A DNA stretch of 64,000 nt, taken from assembly GCF_038784515.1 (NCBI RefSeq), contig NZ_CP152376.1, forward strand, positions 5,394,001-5,458,000. Reading direction: 5' to 3'. Each line of letters opens with the position of its first letter. Position 1 is the first letter of the stretch. Position numbers and translations under genes: made by a program. The notes under the pieces are model-generated. The model made no database searches. It was given only the letters and a program-made list of their open reading frames with translations, and was not told the origin of the DNA. Of the stretch, positions 24,993 to 32,965 are shown one piece after another. The stretch comes from Rhodoferax sp. GW822-FHT02A01 (GTDB taxonomy: Bacteria > Pseudomonadota > Gammaproteobacteria > Burkholderiales > Burkholderiaceae_C).

Positions 24993-25877
24993 TCAGGCCG
25001 GTCGCGCCCGTAGCGGTGCGGCGCGTTGCAGCCAGCCACCCGGCGCCAGGACCAGCGACACCCCATACAAGGCGCCGCAACAGCCGATGATGGTGGGGCC
25101 TGTGGGCGTGTTGAAGTGGTAGGAAAGCAGCAACCCGCTGGCTGCTGCAGCCATCGCTTGCGCACTGGCGTTGACCAGTTGTGCTGGCAGGCTGTCATGC
25201 CAGAGCCGGGCGGACACGGCGGGCAGCATCATCAGGCCGACCGCCATTAACGTGCCCAGGGTCTGGAAGCCTGCCACCAGGTTCAGCACCACCAGAATCA
25301 GAAAGCCTTGCTGCCATAGCCAGCCGCGGCGCCCCGAGGCCGCCAGAAACAGCGGATCAAAGCTCTCCAGCACCAGCCCCCGGTAGAGCACGGCCAACGC
25401 CACTAGGCTGAGGCTGGCAACGCCAACCACCCACTGCAAGCCCGCCCCATCCACACCCAGCGCGCTGCCAAAGAGGATGTGCAGCAAGTCCAGCTGGCTG
25501 CCCTGGCGAGAAATCAACACCACCCCCAGAGCCAGCGCGACAAGGTACATGGCCGTCAGACTGGCGTCTTCCTTGAGCGTGGTGACATTGCTGACCACGC
25601 CTGCCACCGCCACCACGGCAATCCCAGCCAACACGCCCCCCAGTGCCATGGCGGACAAGGACAGCCCGCACAGCATGAAGCCCATGGCCACGCCCGGCAA
25701 CACCGCGTGGCTGAGCGCGTCCCCCAACAGACTCATGCGGCGCAAGGTCAGGAACACGCCCAGCGGCGCAGCACTCATCGAGAGCGCCATGCTGGCCACC
25801 AGCGCGCGACGCATGAAAGCAAATTCGGCAAACGGGCCGACCGCCAAATCCCACAGACTCTGGACCATGGATGTCAT
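24993..25877 (-). CDS. znuB: ZnuB-type metal ABC transporter permease
   Basis: Inner-membrane permease (294 aa, about eight transmembrane helices) of the ABC-3 family. Motifs include LRRMSLLGDALSHAVLPGVA near residue 46, the family signature after TM2, and QTLGTLMAVGLMMLPAVSARLW. It partners with the ATPase whose stop overlaps its start by 4 nt, and with the binding protein 46 bp downstream. Confidence 0.9.
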   Translation of the reverse strand: MTSMVQSLWDLAVGPFAEFAFMRRALVASMALSMSAAPLGVFLTLRRMSLLGDALSHAVLPGVAMGFMLCGLSLSAMALGGVLAGIAVVAVAGVVSNVTTLKEDASLTAMYLVALALGVVLISRQGSQLDLLHILFGSALGVDGAGLQWVVGVASLSLVALAVLYRGLVLESFDPLFLAASGRRGWLWQQGFLILVVLNLVAGFQTLGTLMAVGLMMLPAVSARLWHDSLPAQLVNASAQAMAAAASGLLLSYHFNTPTGPTIIGCCGALYGVSLVLAPGGWLQRAAPLRARPA

Positions 25878-26632
25878 GCGCCCACCGCCCTTGGCGTTCC
25901 CCAGGCGCCCTCGTGGGTTGCACCGGCGCCATCGGATTCCCAGGATTCCGCCAGGCGGCGTACACGCTGCAGATGCACGTCCTGCAGAACGTCCGAAGTC
26001 TTGCCCCAGGCCACGACCTCGCGTGCCAGCAGCAGGGTTTGTGGAAAGTGCAGGCGTGCCTGCACTTCATCATGGATCACGGCAACCACGGTGCGCTGCT
26101 GCGCATGCCACTGCGCCACGATCTCCAGCAGTGTTTGCGTGGTGCGGCCATCTACGGCGTTGAAGGGCTCATCCAGCAGGATGAGCGGCGCATCCTGCAC
26201 CAGCAGCCGCGCAAACAAAGCCCGCTGCAACTGCCCGCTTGACAGCGTTCCGATAGCGCGCTGCTCCACCCCCTCCAGACCCACGGTATGCAAAGCCTGG
26301 TCCACACGTGCACGCAGGTCGGCATCGATACGCCGCACAGCGCCTGCGGCACCCCATGCGCCCAGCATGACGCAGTCGCGCACATGGATGGGAAAACTGC
26401 GGTCTATCTCCGCCAGCTGCGGCAGATAAGCGACTCGACTGATCGGCACGCTCAGTTGCAGCATGCCCGAGCGCAGAGGCAAGGCGCCCACCAGGGCCTT
26501 GAGCAAGCTGCTCTTGCCTGCCCCATTGGGGCCCATCACCGCAGTGAGCGAGCCCGCCGCAAAAAAACCGCTGACTTGCTGCAAGGCAGTCTGGCGGCGG
26601 TAGCCCACACACAAGTTGTCCAGACGGATCAT
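25874..26632 (-). CDS. znuC: ZnuC-type metal ABC transporter ATPase
   Basis: Cytosolic ATPase (252 aa) of the metal importer, with Walker A GPNGAGKSS (about residue 34), signature LSSGQLQRAL, Walker B LILLDEPFNAVD and the switch His (VIHDE). The start MIRLDNLCVG was chosen since it overlaps the stop of a short upstream ORF (ATGA); the longer frame has no homology. The signature Gly-Gly is replaced by Ser-Gly, which is tolerated in this group. C-terminal residues 225-252 are a loose extension. Confidence 0.9.
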   Translation of the reverse strand: MIRLDNLCVGYRRQTALQQVSGFFAAGSLTAVMGPNGAGKSSLLKALVGALPLRSGMLQLSVPISRVAYLPQLAEIDRSFPIHVRDCVMLGAWGAAGAVRRIDADLRARVDQALHTVGLEGVEQRAIGTLSSGQLQRALFARLLVQDAPLILLDEPFNAVDGRTTQTLLEIVAQWHAQQRTVVAVIHDEVQARLHFPQTLLLAREVVAWGKTSDVLQDVHLQRVRRLAESWESDGAGATHEGAWGTPRAVGA

Positions 26633-26772
26633 GGTGCAAGCGGCGCATTCGCCCAGTTCACGGCCAGCCACAACAGCATCAACAGCGGCGCCACCGCCGC
26701 GATGCGCAACCAGGCTGGCCAGGCCAGAAACGAAGGCGCACGGAGAAAGAAAGACAAGGGTTTAGAGCTCAT
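26629..26772 (-). CDS. 47-residue single-TM peptide coupled to znuC
   Basis: Short ORF starting MSSKPLSFFLRAPSF, with one strongly hydrophobic segment (AAVAPLLMLLWLAVNWA) and a positively charged N-terminus. It ends in a 4-nt overlap with the znuC start (ATGA at 26629-26632) and begins just downstream of the divergent promoter. It is therefore the first gene of the znuCBA operon. It could be a small membrane subunit or a translational leader for znuC. It is too short for confident homology; the coupling and hydrophobic profile are the evidence. Confidence 0.5.
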   Translation of the reverse strand: MSSKPLSFFLRAPSFLAWPAWLRIAAVAPLLMLLWLAVNWANAPLAP

Positions 26773-26837
26773 TACGAGACGATCTTTACAAGGGCTTGAT
26801 AAATATCCGGAGGCAGATTCATAGAATTGCAATCAAA

Positions 26838-26858
26838 TTGCGTTAAAGTCTAACGCAA
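26838..26858. promoter_or_regulatory. operator-like palindrome 1 (Fur/Zur-family type)
   Basis: Perfect inverted repeat TTGCGTTA-N5-TAACGCAA centred at 26848 in the promoter region shared by the znuCBA-side genes and the Fur-family gene. Fur-family operators are AT-rich palindromes of about 19-21 bp, so it fits as a binding site for the neighbouring regulator. Confidence 0.6.
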
Positions 26859-26879
26859 ATATGTTGCTTTAATTTTTAT

Positions 26880-26896
26880 ACGCAACTTTGTTGCGT
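26880..26896. promoter_or_regulatory. operator-like palindrome 2
   Basis: Perfect inverted repeat ACGCAA-N5-TTGCGT ending 17 bp before the ATG of the Fur-family gene. The half-site word TTGCGT is shared with palindrome 1 and the spacer is again 5 nt, so both look like copies of one operator. Its position would block transcription or translation start of the regulator, suggesting autorepression. Confidence 0.58.
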
Positions 26897-26913
26897 TACT
26901 TTACATTCCCGCC

Positions 26914-27408
26914 ATGACCAAGTTGAAGCCGCCCGCCAAAGCCGAAGACCCCATCGACGCCCTGCTCAGCGCCCACGGCTTGCGCAAGACCGCCACCGGG
27001 CGCCTGGTGCTGGGCTGGTTTCTGGCACATCCGGATACCAGCTACACGCATGCCCAGTTGCTGGCGGCCTTGACGGAAGACGTATCCACCGAGCTGGACC
27101 GCGTCACGCTGTACCGGCTGATTGATCGCCTGACCCAGGTCGGCCTGCTGCTGTGCCGCGTGGATGTGAACCGCGTGCGGCGCTTCCAGGCCATGCCCGC
27201 CAGCGTGCATGCCATCCCCCACTTCGAGTGCCAGAGCTGCCACCGCGACAGCCCTCTGGCCGGAGCGCTCAAGGCCAGTGCCAACGACCTGGAGCGCGCC
27301 GCGCAAAACGCGCTGGAGGCCCTGCGCGCACTGGGCTACCAGGGCTACAGCATGGACTTTGCCGTACGTGGCGTCTGTGCCGACTGCGCCACCGGAGCTG
27401 CCTCGTGA
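26914..27408 (+). CDS. zur: Fur-family metal regulator, probably Zur
   Basis: DNA-binding metal sensor of 164 residues: a winged-helix domain (about 15-90: TELDRVTLYRLIDRLTQVGLL) and a dimerisation domain with the structural zinc Cys pairs FECQSCH (about 108-111) and VCADCATG (about 153-156). The neighbour genes (a znuABC-like importer and an exporter) and the two palindromes next to its start make it the likely zinc repressor. Fur or Mur roles are not excluded. Its stop overlaps the GTG start of the next ABC ATPase (GTGA), so regulator and exporter are co-translated. Confidence 0.82.
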   Translation: MTKLKPPAKAEDPIDALLSAHGLRKTATGRLVLGWFLAHPDTSYTHAQLLAALTEDVSTELDRVTLYRLIDRLTQVGLLLCRVDVNRVRRFQAMPASVHAIPHFECQSCHRDSPLAGALKASANDLERAAQNALEALRALGYQGYSMDFAVRGVCADCATGAAS

Positions 27409-28085
27409 TACAGACCTCCAACCTCACATACAGCTATCCGGGCAGCAGCCCTATCCAGTTTCCCGACATCGACGTGACGCAAGGCAGAGTCGTGTTGCTC
27501 AGCGGCCCCTCGGGTTGCGGCAAATCCACATGGCTCGCGCTGGTCGCCGCACTGGTCAAGCCCAGCGCAGGCAGCCTCACGGTGGCTAGTCAGGCGCTGG
27601 GCAATCTCAGTGGTGTAGCCGCCGATGCCTGGCGCGCGACCACCATCGGCTTTCTGCCGCAAAAGCTGCACCTGAGCGCAGCGCTCACGGTAGCGCAGAA
27701 CTTGGCCATGGCCCAGTGGGCCGCCGGTCAGGCAGAGGACACGAGCCGCATCCGCTCCACGCTGCAAGCCCTGGGCGTGGCAGACCTTGGCGCACGCAAA
27801 CCCTCGCAACTCTCCGGTGGCCAGGCGCAGCGCGTGGCGCTGGCGCGCGCCGTGCTTCTGCAACCCAAGGTGATACTGGCCGACGAACCCACTGCCAGCC
27901 TGGATGATGAAGCCGCCGCCTCAGCCGTGGAAATGCTGGTACAGACCGCAAGGCAATTCGGCGCCACTCTGGTGATTGCCACCCACGACGGGCGCGTTGC
28001 ACCCATGATCCAGCCCGCACCCGACGGACAACCCGGCTTTACCGCCCTGAAGCTCACCCGCCAGACCGAAGGTGCCGCAGCATGA
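27405..28085 (+). CDS. LolD/MacB-type ABC transporter ATPase
   Basis: ATPase of 226 residues of the LolD/MacB/FtsE group. It has Walker A GPSGCGKST (about 33-41), Q-loop FLPQKLHL, signature LSGGQAQRVALARA, Walker B VILADEPTASLDDE and the switch ATHD. The start is GTG at 27405, overlapping the stop of the Fur-family gene. The FtsX-like permease follows with another 4-nt overlap. This class usually drives mechanotransmission or lipoprotein/peptide export rather than metal import. Confidence 0.88.
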   Translation: MIQTSNLTYSYPGSSPIQFPDIDVTQGRVVLLSGPSGCGKSTWLALVAALVKPSAGSLTVASQALGNLSGVAADAWRATTIGFLPQKLHLSAALTVAQNLAMAQWAAGQAEDTSRIRSTLQALGVADLGARKPSQLSGGQAQRVALARAVLLQPKVILADEPTASLDDEAAASAVEMLVQTARQFGATLVIATHDGRVAPMIQPAPDGQPGFTALKLTRQTEGAAA

Positions 28086-29284
28086 AGACCATTGCACTCT
28101 CCTGGCGCTACCTCTGGTCCCGCCCACTGGGCGCGTCGCTCAACGTGCTGCTGCTCAGCCTGGGCCTGGCCTCCATCACCTTCTTGCTGCTGGTCAGCTT
28201 CCAACTGAACAAGGCCTTTGACAAGGACCTGGCCGGCATCGACGTGGTGGTGGGTGCCAAGGGTAGCCCCATGCAGCTGATTCTGTGCGGCGTGTTCCAT
28301 ATCGATGTGCCACCGGGCAACATACCGCTCAAGGCGGTCAAGGCGCTGCAGCAGAACCCGATGGTGGCGTCTGTCATCCCCATCAGCCTGGGGGACAACC
28401 TGCGCGGCTTTCGCATCGTGGGCAGCTCGCATGAATATGTGGACCACTACGGTGCCACGCTGGCACAGGGGCGCACCTGGGACGCGCCCATGCAGGTGGT
28501 GGTTGGCTCCATCGTGGCCCGCAAGCTCGGCATCCAGGTGGGCAACACCTTTGTGGGCTCGCATGGTCTGGGCGCTGGCGGCCACTTGCACGGTGACCAC
28601 CCCTACACCGTAGTCGGCATATTGCAGCCCAGCGGCACCGTGATCGACCGTCTGATCGTGACCGACACCGCATCGGTGTGGAAGGTGCACGAGGACTACA
28701 CCGCTGTGGACGACGAAGACCGCAAGATCATGGAAGACGAGCGCGAAGTCACCATGGCCCTCATCCAGTACAAGACACCGCTGGCCGCCATGAGCTTCCC
28801 GCGCATGGTCAACACCACCACCGAGATGCAGGCCGCCGCACCCGCCGTGGAAATATCGCGCCTACTCAACATGCTGGGCATTGGCACCGACGTGCTGCGC
28901 GCCTTTGCCGGCGTGCTGCTGCTGACCGCGGGCCTGAGCGTGTTCATTGCATTGTGGAGCGCCGTGCGTGAGCGCCGCTCAGACCTGGCTCTGCTGCGCA
29001 TGCTGGGTGCACCACCGGCCAAGATTGCTGCGTTGCTGATGGGCGAGGCGCTATGGCTGGGCGTGCTGTCGGCCGTGATAGGCGTGGCCGCCGGTCAGGG
29101 GCTCACCGCGCTGATCGGCTGGATGCTGCAGCTCGACAACTCGCTGCTGATTGGTGGCATGGTCTGGCCCATCGAATTGCTGTGGGTGCCCGCAATGGCT
29201 TGCGGCGTATCACTGGCCGCAGCCATCCTGCCGGCAGTGGGCGCCTACCGTGTAAGTGTTCTGGAACTTCTTCAATCAAGGTGA
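28082..29284 (+). CDS. FtsX/MacB-type ABC transporter permease
   Basis: Membrane subunit of 400 residues with the FtsX-family layout. TM1 (ASLNVLLLSLGLASITFLLLV) is followed by a large periplasmic MacB-PCD-type domain (about 45-265, including GAKGSPMQLILCGVFHIDVP and SHGLGAGGHLHGDHPY). Three C-terminal helices include the FtsX signature region RERRSDLALLRMLGAPPAKI. Several His residues fall in the periplasmic domain (LGAGGHLHGDH). It is paired with the ATPase upstream and a small Cys-rich secreted protein 3 bp downstream. The zinc-type context suggests a metal-stress envelope function, but the substrate is unknown. Confidence 0.87.
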   Translation: MKTIALSWRYLWSRPLGASLNVLLLSLGLASITFLLLVSFQLNKAFDKDLAGIDVVVGAKGSPMQLILCGVFHIDVPPGNIPLKAVKALQQNPMVASVIPISLGDNLRGFRIVGSSHEYVDHYGATLAQGRTWDAPMQVVVGSIVARKLGIQVGNTFVGSHGLGAGGHLHGDHPYTVVGILQPSGTVIDRLIVTDTASVWKVHEDYTAVDDEDRKIMEDEREVTMALIQYKTPLAAMSFPRMVNTTTEMQAAAPAVEISRLLNMLGIGTDVLRAFAGVLLLTAGLSVFIALWSAVRERRSDLALLRMLGAPPAKIAALLMGEALWLGVLSAVIGVAAGQGLTALIGWMLQLDNSLLIGGMVWPIELLWVPAMACGVSLAAAILPAVGAYRVSVLELLQSR

Positions 29285-29287
29285 ACT

Positions 29288-29527
29288 ATGAAATCCTGGC
29301 TTCTGATCTTCGCTTCGTTGGCCCTGTCGGCGCACGCATTCGCGGCAACGCCTGAACTCAGCCAGGAGACGCTGGACGACATTGCCAAGCACGAACGCAT
29401 TGCCGCCGCCCACACCGAAGCTGCCAAGTGCCTGCGATCCGGCAAGCCTGATGAGGTTTGCGAAGGCGCACTGCTGGCCGCATGCAAGGGCATTGCGTTT
29501 GGGAAGTTCTGTGGGATGAAGCACTAA
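29288..29527 (+). CDS. small secreted Cys-rich protein
   Basis: A 79-residue protein with signal peptide MKSWLLIFASLALSAHAFA and a mature part with four Cys (AKCLRSG, DEVCEGA, AACKGIA, KFCGMKH) that could form two disulfides or bind metal. It starts 3 bp after the FtsX-like permease stop and is clearly in the operon. I know no named family for it. It may be a periplasmic accessory or ligand of the ABC system. Confidence 0.72.
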   Translation: MKSWLLIFASLALSAHAFAATPELSQETLDDIAKHERIAAAHTEAAKCLRSGKPDEVCEGALLAACKGIAFGKFCGMKH

Positions 29528-29598
29528 GGGCTGGTCGTGCCTCTGGGGCTGATGGAAGTGAAGGGTTTCATTGCCCTCTCACGACTGTCACCCAAGAG

Positions 29599-30498
29599 CT
29601 AAGAGTCCCGAATGGCCGCTGACAGCGTGTCGGCCAATACCCGCGCCATGTCGTGGATCTTGTCCCCTTTGCGCACGATCAGGCCCAGGGTCCGCGTGAT
29701 GGCCGGGTCGACCAATGGCACGCCCATGAGTCCGGGGTGAAGCTGGGCATCCAACGCCAGGCCCGGAATGATGGCAATGCCCAGTCCGGCAGCCACCAGA
29801 TTGATGGCCCCCGTGACGTGGTTGATTTCATACTGGATGGTCGGTCTCTTGCTGGTTTTTGCAAAAGCACTGTCTATGAGCAAACGGTTGCCGCTGGTGC
29901 TGGAGACGGAAACCAAAGGCTCCTTTTCAAGCTGCCGCCAAGCGACTGTCTTGCGCCGCGCCAATGCATGCTCCTTGGGGACTACGACAACATAGCGCTC
30001 TGCCCGGATGGCCGTAAAGTCCAGTTCAGCCTCCTGGCTTCCAAGAAAGCTCAAGCCAAAATCTGCCAGCCCTTCCCGTACGCTGTCTAGCACTGTTTGC
30101 GCACTTTCATCGATCACTTTGACACGCACAGACGGATAGGTCCTGGCGAAGTCCTTTAGGACCGATGGAAGCAAATGATTGGCCACCGAGGGAACGCAGG
30201 CGATGGTCACCTTGCCGGTGCGCGCGACCGCTCTGGCTTCCAAGCCCTGGTAGGCACGCTCCAGTTCATCGATGACCGCTTGCGCATGGGACAAAAACTG
30301 GCGCCCGGCATCGGTCAGGGACACCCTGCGCGTGGTTCGTTCCAGCAATTGGCATTTCAAGTCCTTCTCCAACTTGTCAATACGCCGACTCAAGGCTGGC
30401 TGCGAAATAAACAGACTCTCTGACGCCGCCCGGAAGCTGGACTTCTGGGCAACCGCTAGGAAGGCTTGAAGTTCGCCGATTTCTGTATTAATGCGCAT
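29599..30498 (-). CDS. LysR-type transcriptional regulator
   Basis: A 299-residue LysR protein with an N-terminal winged HTH (FLAVAQKSSFRAASESLFISQPALSRRIDKLE, about 14-45, split across helix-turn-helix) and a periplasmic-binding-protein-like effector domain (about 90-299). It is divergent from the binding-protein/MFS pair across a 95-bp AT-rich region and so very likely controls that pair. The inducer is unknown; a carboxylic acid transported by the MFS is plausible. Confidence 0.9.
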   Translation of the reverse strand: MRINTEIGELQAFLAVAQKSSFRAASESLFISQPALSRRIDKLEKDLKCQLLERTTRRVSLTDAGRQFLSHAQAVIDELERAYQGLEARAVARTGKVTIACVPSVANHLLPSVLKDFARTYPSVRVKVIDESAQTVLDSVREGLADFGLSFLGSQEAELDFTAIRAERYVVVVPKEHALARRKTVAWRQLEKEPLVSVSSTSGNRLLIDSAFAKTSKRPTIQYEINHVTGAINLVAAGLGIAIIPGLALDAQLHPGLMGVPLVDPAITRTLGLIVRKGDKIHDMARVLADTLSAAIRDS

Positions 30499-30593
30499 AA
30501 CACATCAATATATCAAATTAATGCAATTGTGTTTTCAATTGCGGCCACGCATCATCCGCCCCCAAGCCACATACAAGCACAAAAGGAGATGAC

Positions 30594-31391
30594 ATGAAAC
30601 TTGGGCTCAAGCGTGGACGCACGGCGCGTCTTCTATTCCTGGCAATGGCACCGGCAATGGTGTCACTTGGTTTTGCAGACGAAATCCATGTGGCAAGCTC
30701 CGGCGGATTTGCCGCTGCATATCGCGCACTGGCTCCCGGCTTTGAAGCGCGCACGGGACACAAACTGGTCGCGGTGTGGGGTCCATCGATGGGTGAGACC
30801 AGCGGCGCAATCCCCAAACGTCTGGAGCGCGGAGAGCCAATAGACGTGGTCATCATGGTGGGCGATGCCCTGGACAAGCTTGTCCAGCAAGGCCGCGTCG
30901 AAGATACCAGCCACCGCCTGCTGGCCAACTCAAAGATTGGCGTCGCAGTGCCTGCGGGATCAGCCAAGCCCAATGTGAGTACCGTGGAGGGTCTGAAACA
31001 GGCTCTGCTGAATGCGCGCTCCATTGCCTACTCCGACAGCGCGAGTGGCGAGTACCTCTCGAAAGTCTTGTTCCCACGCCTGGGTATTGCTGACCAAATC
31101 AAGGGCAAAAGTCGCATGATCCCGGCCGAACCCGTGGCACAGGTAGTGGCACGCGGCGAGGCGGATCTTGGCTTCCAGCAGGTCAGCGAACTGCTGCCGA
31201 TTCCAGGAATTGACTTCATCGGTGAGATCCCCGAAGAAACACAGCAACTCACGCCATTCTCTGCCGGCATCGTGGCCAATTCCAAAGAGCACGCGCCAGC
31301 GCAGGCTTTGATCGACTACCTCACATCCAACGAGGTAGCCCCCACCATCCGGAAGACCGGCCTCACGCCCGCCGCTTCCACAGCACACTGA
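30594..31391 (+). CDS. ModA-like periplasmic substrate-binding protein
   Basis: A 265-residue exported binding protein of the SBP_bac_11/ModA-like group (signal peptide to about residue 28, GFA-DE). The N-terminal half reads [23 protein letters not shown], as in ModA, and [21 protein letters not shown] follows. No ABC permease or ATPase accompanies it. Instead an MFS transporter starts 11 bp downstream, so it may present substrate to that carrier or act as a sensor. A good AGGAG precedes the start. Molybdate is unlikely from the neighbours. Confidence 0.82.
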   Translation: MKLGLKRGRTARLLFLAMAPAMVSLGFADEIHVASSGGFAAAYRALAPGFEARTGHKLVAVWGPSMGETSGAIPKRLERGEPIDVVIMVGDALDKLVQQGRVEDTSHRLLANSKIGVAVPAGSAKPNVSTVEGLKQALLNARSIAYSDSASGEYLSKVLFPRLGIADQIKGKSRMIPAEPVAQVVARGEADLGFQQVSELLPIPGIDFIGEIPEETQQLTPFSAGIVANSKEHAPAQALIDYLTSNEVAPTIRKTGLTPAASTAH

Positions 31392-31402
31392 ATGAGGTCA
31401 CC

Positions 31403-32695
31403 ATGACAGATATCCAAAAACCTGCGCAATCCAGACTGTCAACCGTGTTGCGGGTGACGAGCGGCAACTTCCTGGAGATGTTTGATTTCTTTCTGTATGG
31501 TTTTTACGCCACCTACATCTCCAAAACCTTTTTCCCCAGCAATGACGAGTATGCGTCGCTCATCCTGACCTTTGCCACATTCGGGGCCGGCTTTCTGATG
31601 CGGCCTCTGGGGGCTGTGATTCTGGGCAGCTATATAGACCGGATCGGGCGCCGCAAGGGGCTCATCGTCACGCTGGGCATCATGGCTCTGGGTACCGTGC
31701 TGATTGCCTTTGTGCCCGGCTACGCGACCATAGGCATTGCTGCGCCCATTCTGGTCCTGATTGGCCGCTTGCTGCAGGGCTTCTCTGCCGGCGTGGAGCT
31801 CGGCGGTGTATCGGTCTACCTGTCCGAAATGGCCTCCCCTGGCAACCGAGGCTTCTATGTCAGCTGGCAGTCCGCGAGCCAGCAGGTCGCCATCATGGCT
31901 TCAGCCATCATCGGATACCTGCTGAGCCAATGGCTGACTCCTGCCCAAATTGGCGCATGGGGTTGGCGCGTGCCATTCTTCATCGGCTGCATGATCGTTC
32001 CGGTGATATTTGTAATCCGTCGCTCACTGCAGGAAACCGATGAATTCCTGGCGCGAAAGCACCATCCTACCTTCAAGGAAATCCTGCAATCCATCGGTGC
32101 CAACTGGCGCATCGTGCTGGCCGGCATGATGATGGTGGTGATGACCACCGTGTCGTTCTACCTGATCACGGTCTACACACCCACCTTTGGCAAGAGCGTG
32201 CTCAAGCTCAGTACTGCCGACAGCCTGCTCACCACATTTTGTGTCGGTATGTCGAACTTTTTCTGGCTGCCCGTCATGGGCGCGCTGTCAGACAAGGTGG
32301 GACGCAAGAAAATTCTGGTGACCTTTACCCTGCTGCCCATATTGACTGCCTATCCCATCCTGTCCTGGCTGGTGGCCAACATCAGCTTTGAGAACCTGCT
32401 GGTGACCGAACTGTGGCTCTCCTTCATGTACGCCAGCTACAACGGCGCAGCGGTGGTTGCACTCACAGAAGTGATGCCGGTCCATGTGCGCACCGTAGGC
32501 TTTTCGCTGGCCTACAGTCTGGCGACTGCCATATTTGGCGGATTCACTCCCATGCTGTCGACCTGGTTGATTGAGGTCAGCGGCGACAAGGCGGCGCCCG
32601 GCTACTGGATGACCTTTGCCGCAGCCTGCGGTCTGGCCTCGGTCTTCATGCTGTACGGGCGCCGTCGCGTTGCGAGGGTTGCGGTTGCAGCGTAA
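31403..32695 (+). CDS. MFS transporter, citrate/tricarballylate:H+ symporter type (MHS family)
   Basis: A 430-residue, 12-helix carrier of the metabolite:H+ symporter group. The N-terminal [20 protein letters not shown] is typical of CitA/TcuC-like proteins, and [14 protein letters not shown] is motif A. It is co-transcribed with a periplasmic binding protein (11-bp gap) and probably controlled by the divergent LysR protein. The likely substrate is a di- or tricarboxylate, by family only. Confidence 0.88.
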   Translation: MTDIQKPAQSRLSTVLRVTSGNFLEMFDFFLYGFYATYISKTFFPSNDEYASLILTFATFGAGFLMRPLGAVILGSYIDRIGRRKGLIVTLGIMALGTVLIAFVPGYATIGIAAPILVLIGRLLQGFSAGVELGGVSVYLSEMASPGNRGFYVSWQSASQQVAIMASAIIGYLLSQWLTPAQIGAWGWRVPFFIGCMIVPVIFVIRRSLQETDEFLARKHHPTFKEILQSIGANWRIVLAGMMMVVMTTVSFYLITVYTPTFGKSVLKLSTADSLLTTFCVGMSNFFWLPVMGALSDKVGRKKILVTFTLLPILTAYPILSWLVANISFENLLVTELWLSFMYASYNGAAVVALTEVMPVHVRTVGFSLAYSLATAIFGGFTPMLSTWLIEVSGDKAAPGYWMTFAAACGLASVFMLYGRRRVARVAVAA

Positions 32696-32853
32696 GGTTG
32701 CGAAACGGCGGAGTGTTTGACACAAACCCAAGGGGGGCACCAATCGCTGCGAGTCTGCAGCAAGCCTTTGTCTATTCAATGGCCGATCATCTAGCTCCTG
32801 CTTACTAGCCAGGGGGCTAGCGTCGAACAGGCAAATCACCAACTCCACAAATG

Positions 32854-32877
32854 CACATTGCGCATCTGCGCAATGTG
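32854..32877. promoter_or_regulatory. 24-bp perfect palindrome upstream of glutaminase gene
   Basis: Arms of 11 bp (CACATTGCGCA and its exact reverse complement) separated by TC. It lies 158 bp after the MFS stop and 88 bp before the glutaminase ATG. Such perfect symmetry suggests a dimeric repressor operator. As RNA it would form a very stable hairpin, but no T-run follows on either strand. Confidence 0.55.
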
Positions 32878-32965
32878 TTTCGTGCATACATGGTGCGGCG
32901 GCAATCTTAGAATCCGCGCGATGAACAAATCCAGCAGGAACAATCGCACGACGGAGCCATCCCAC

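Noticed and set aside
30499..30593. LysR operator in the AT-rich divergent region
   Set aside because: A direct repeat TTAATGC (30488 and 30518) is visible but no convincing T-N11-A dyad could be fixed by eye.
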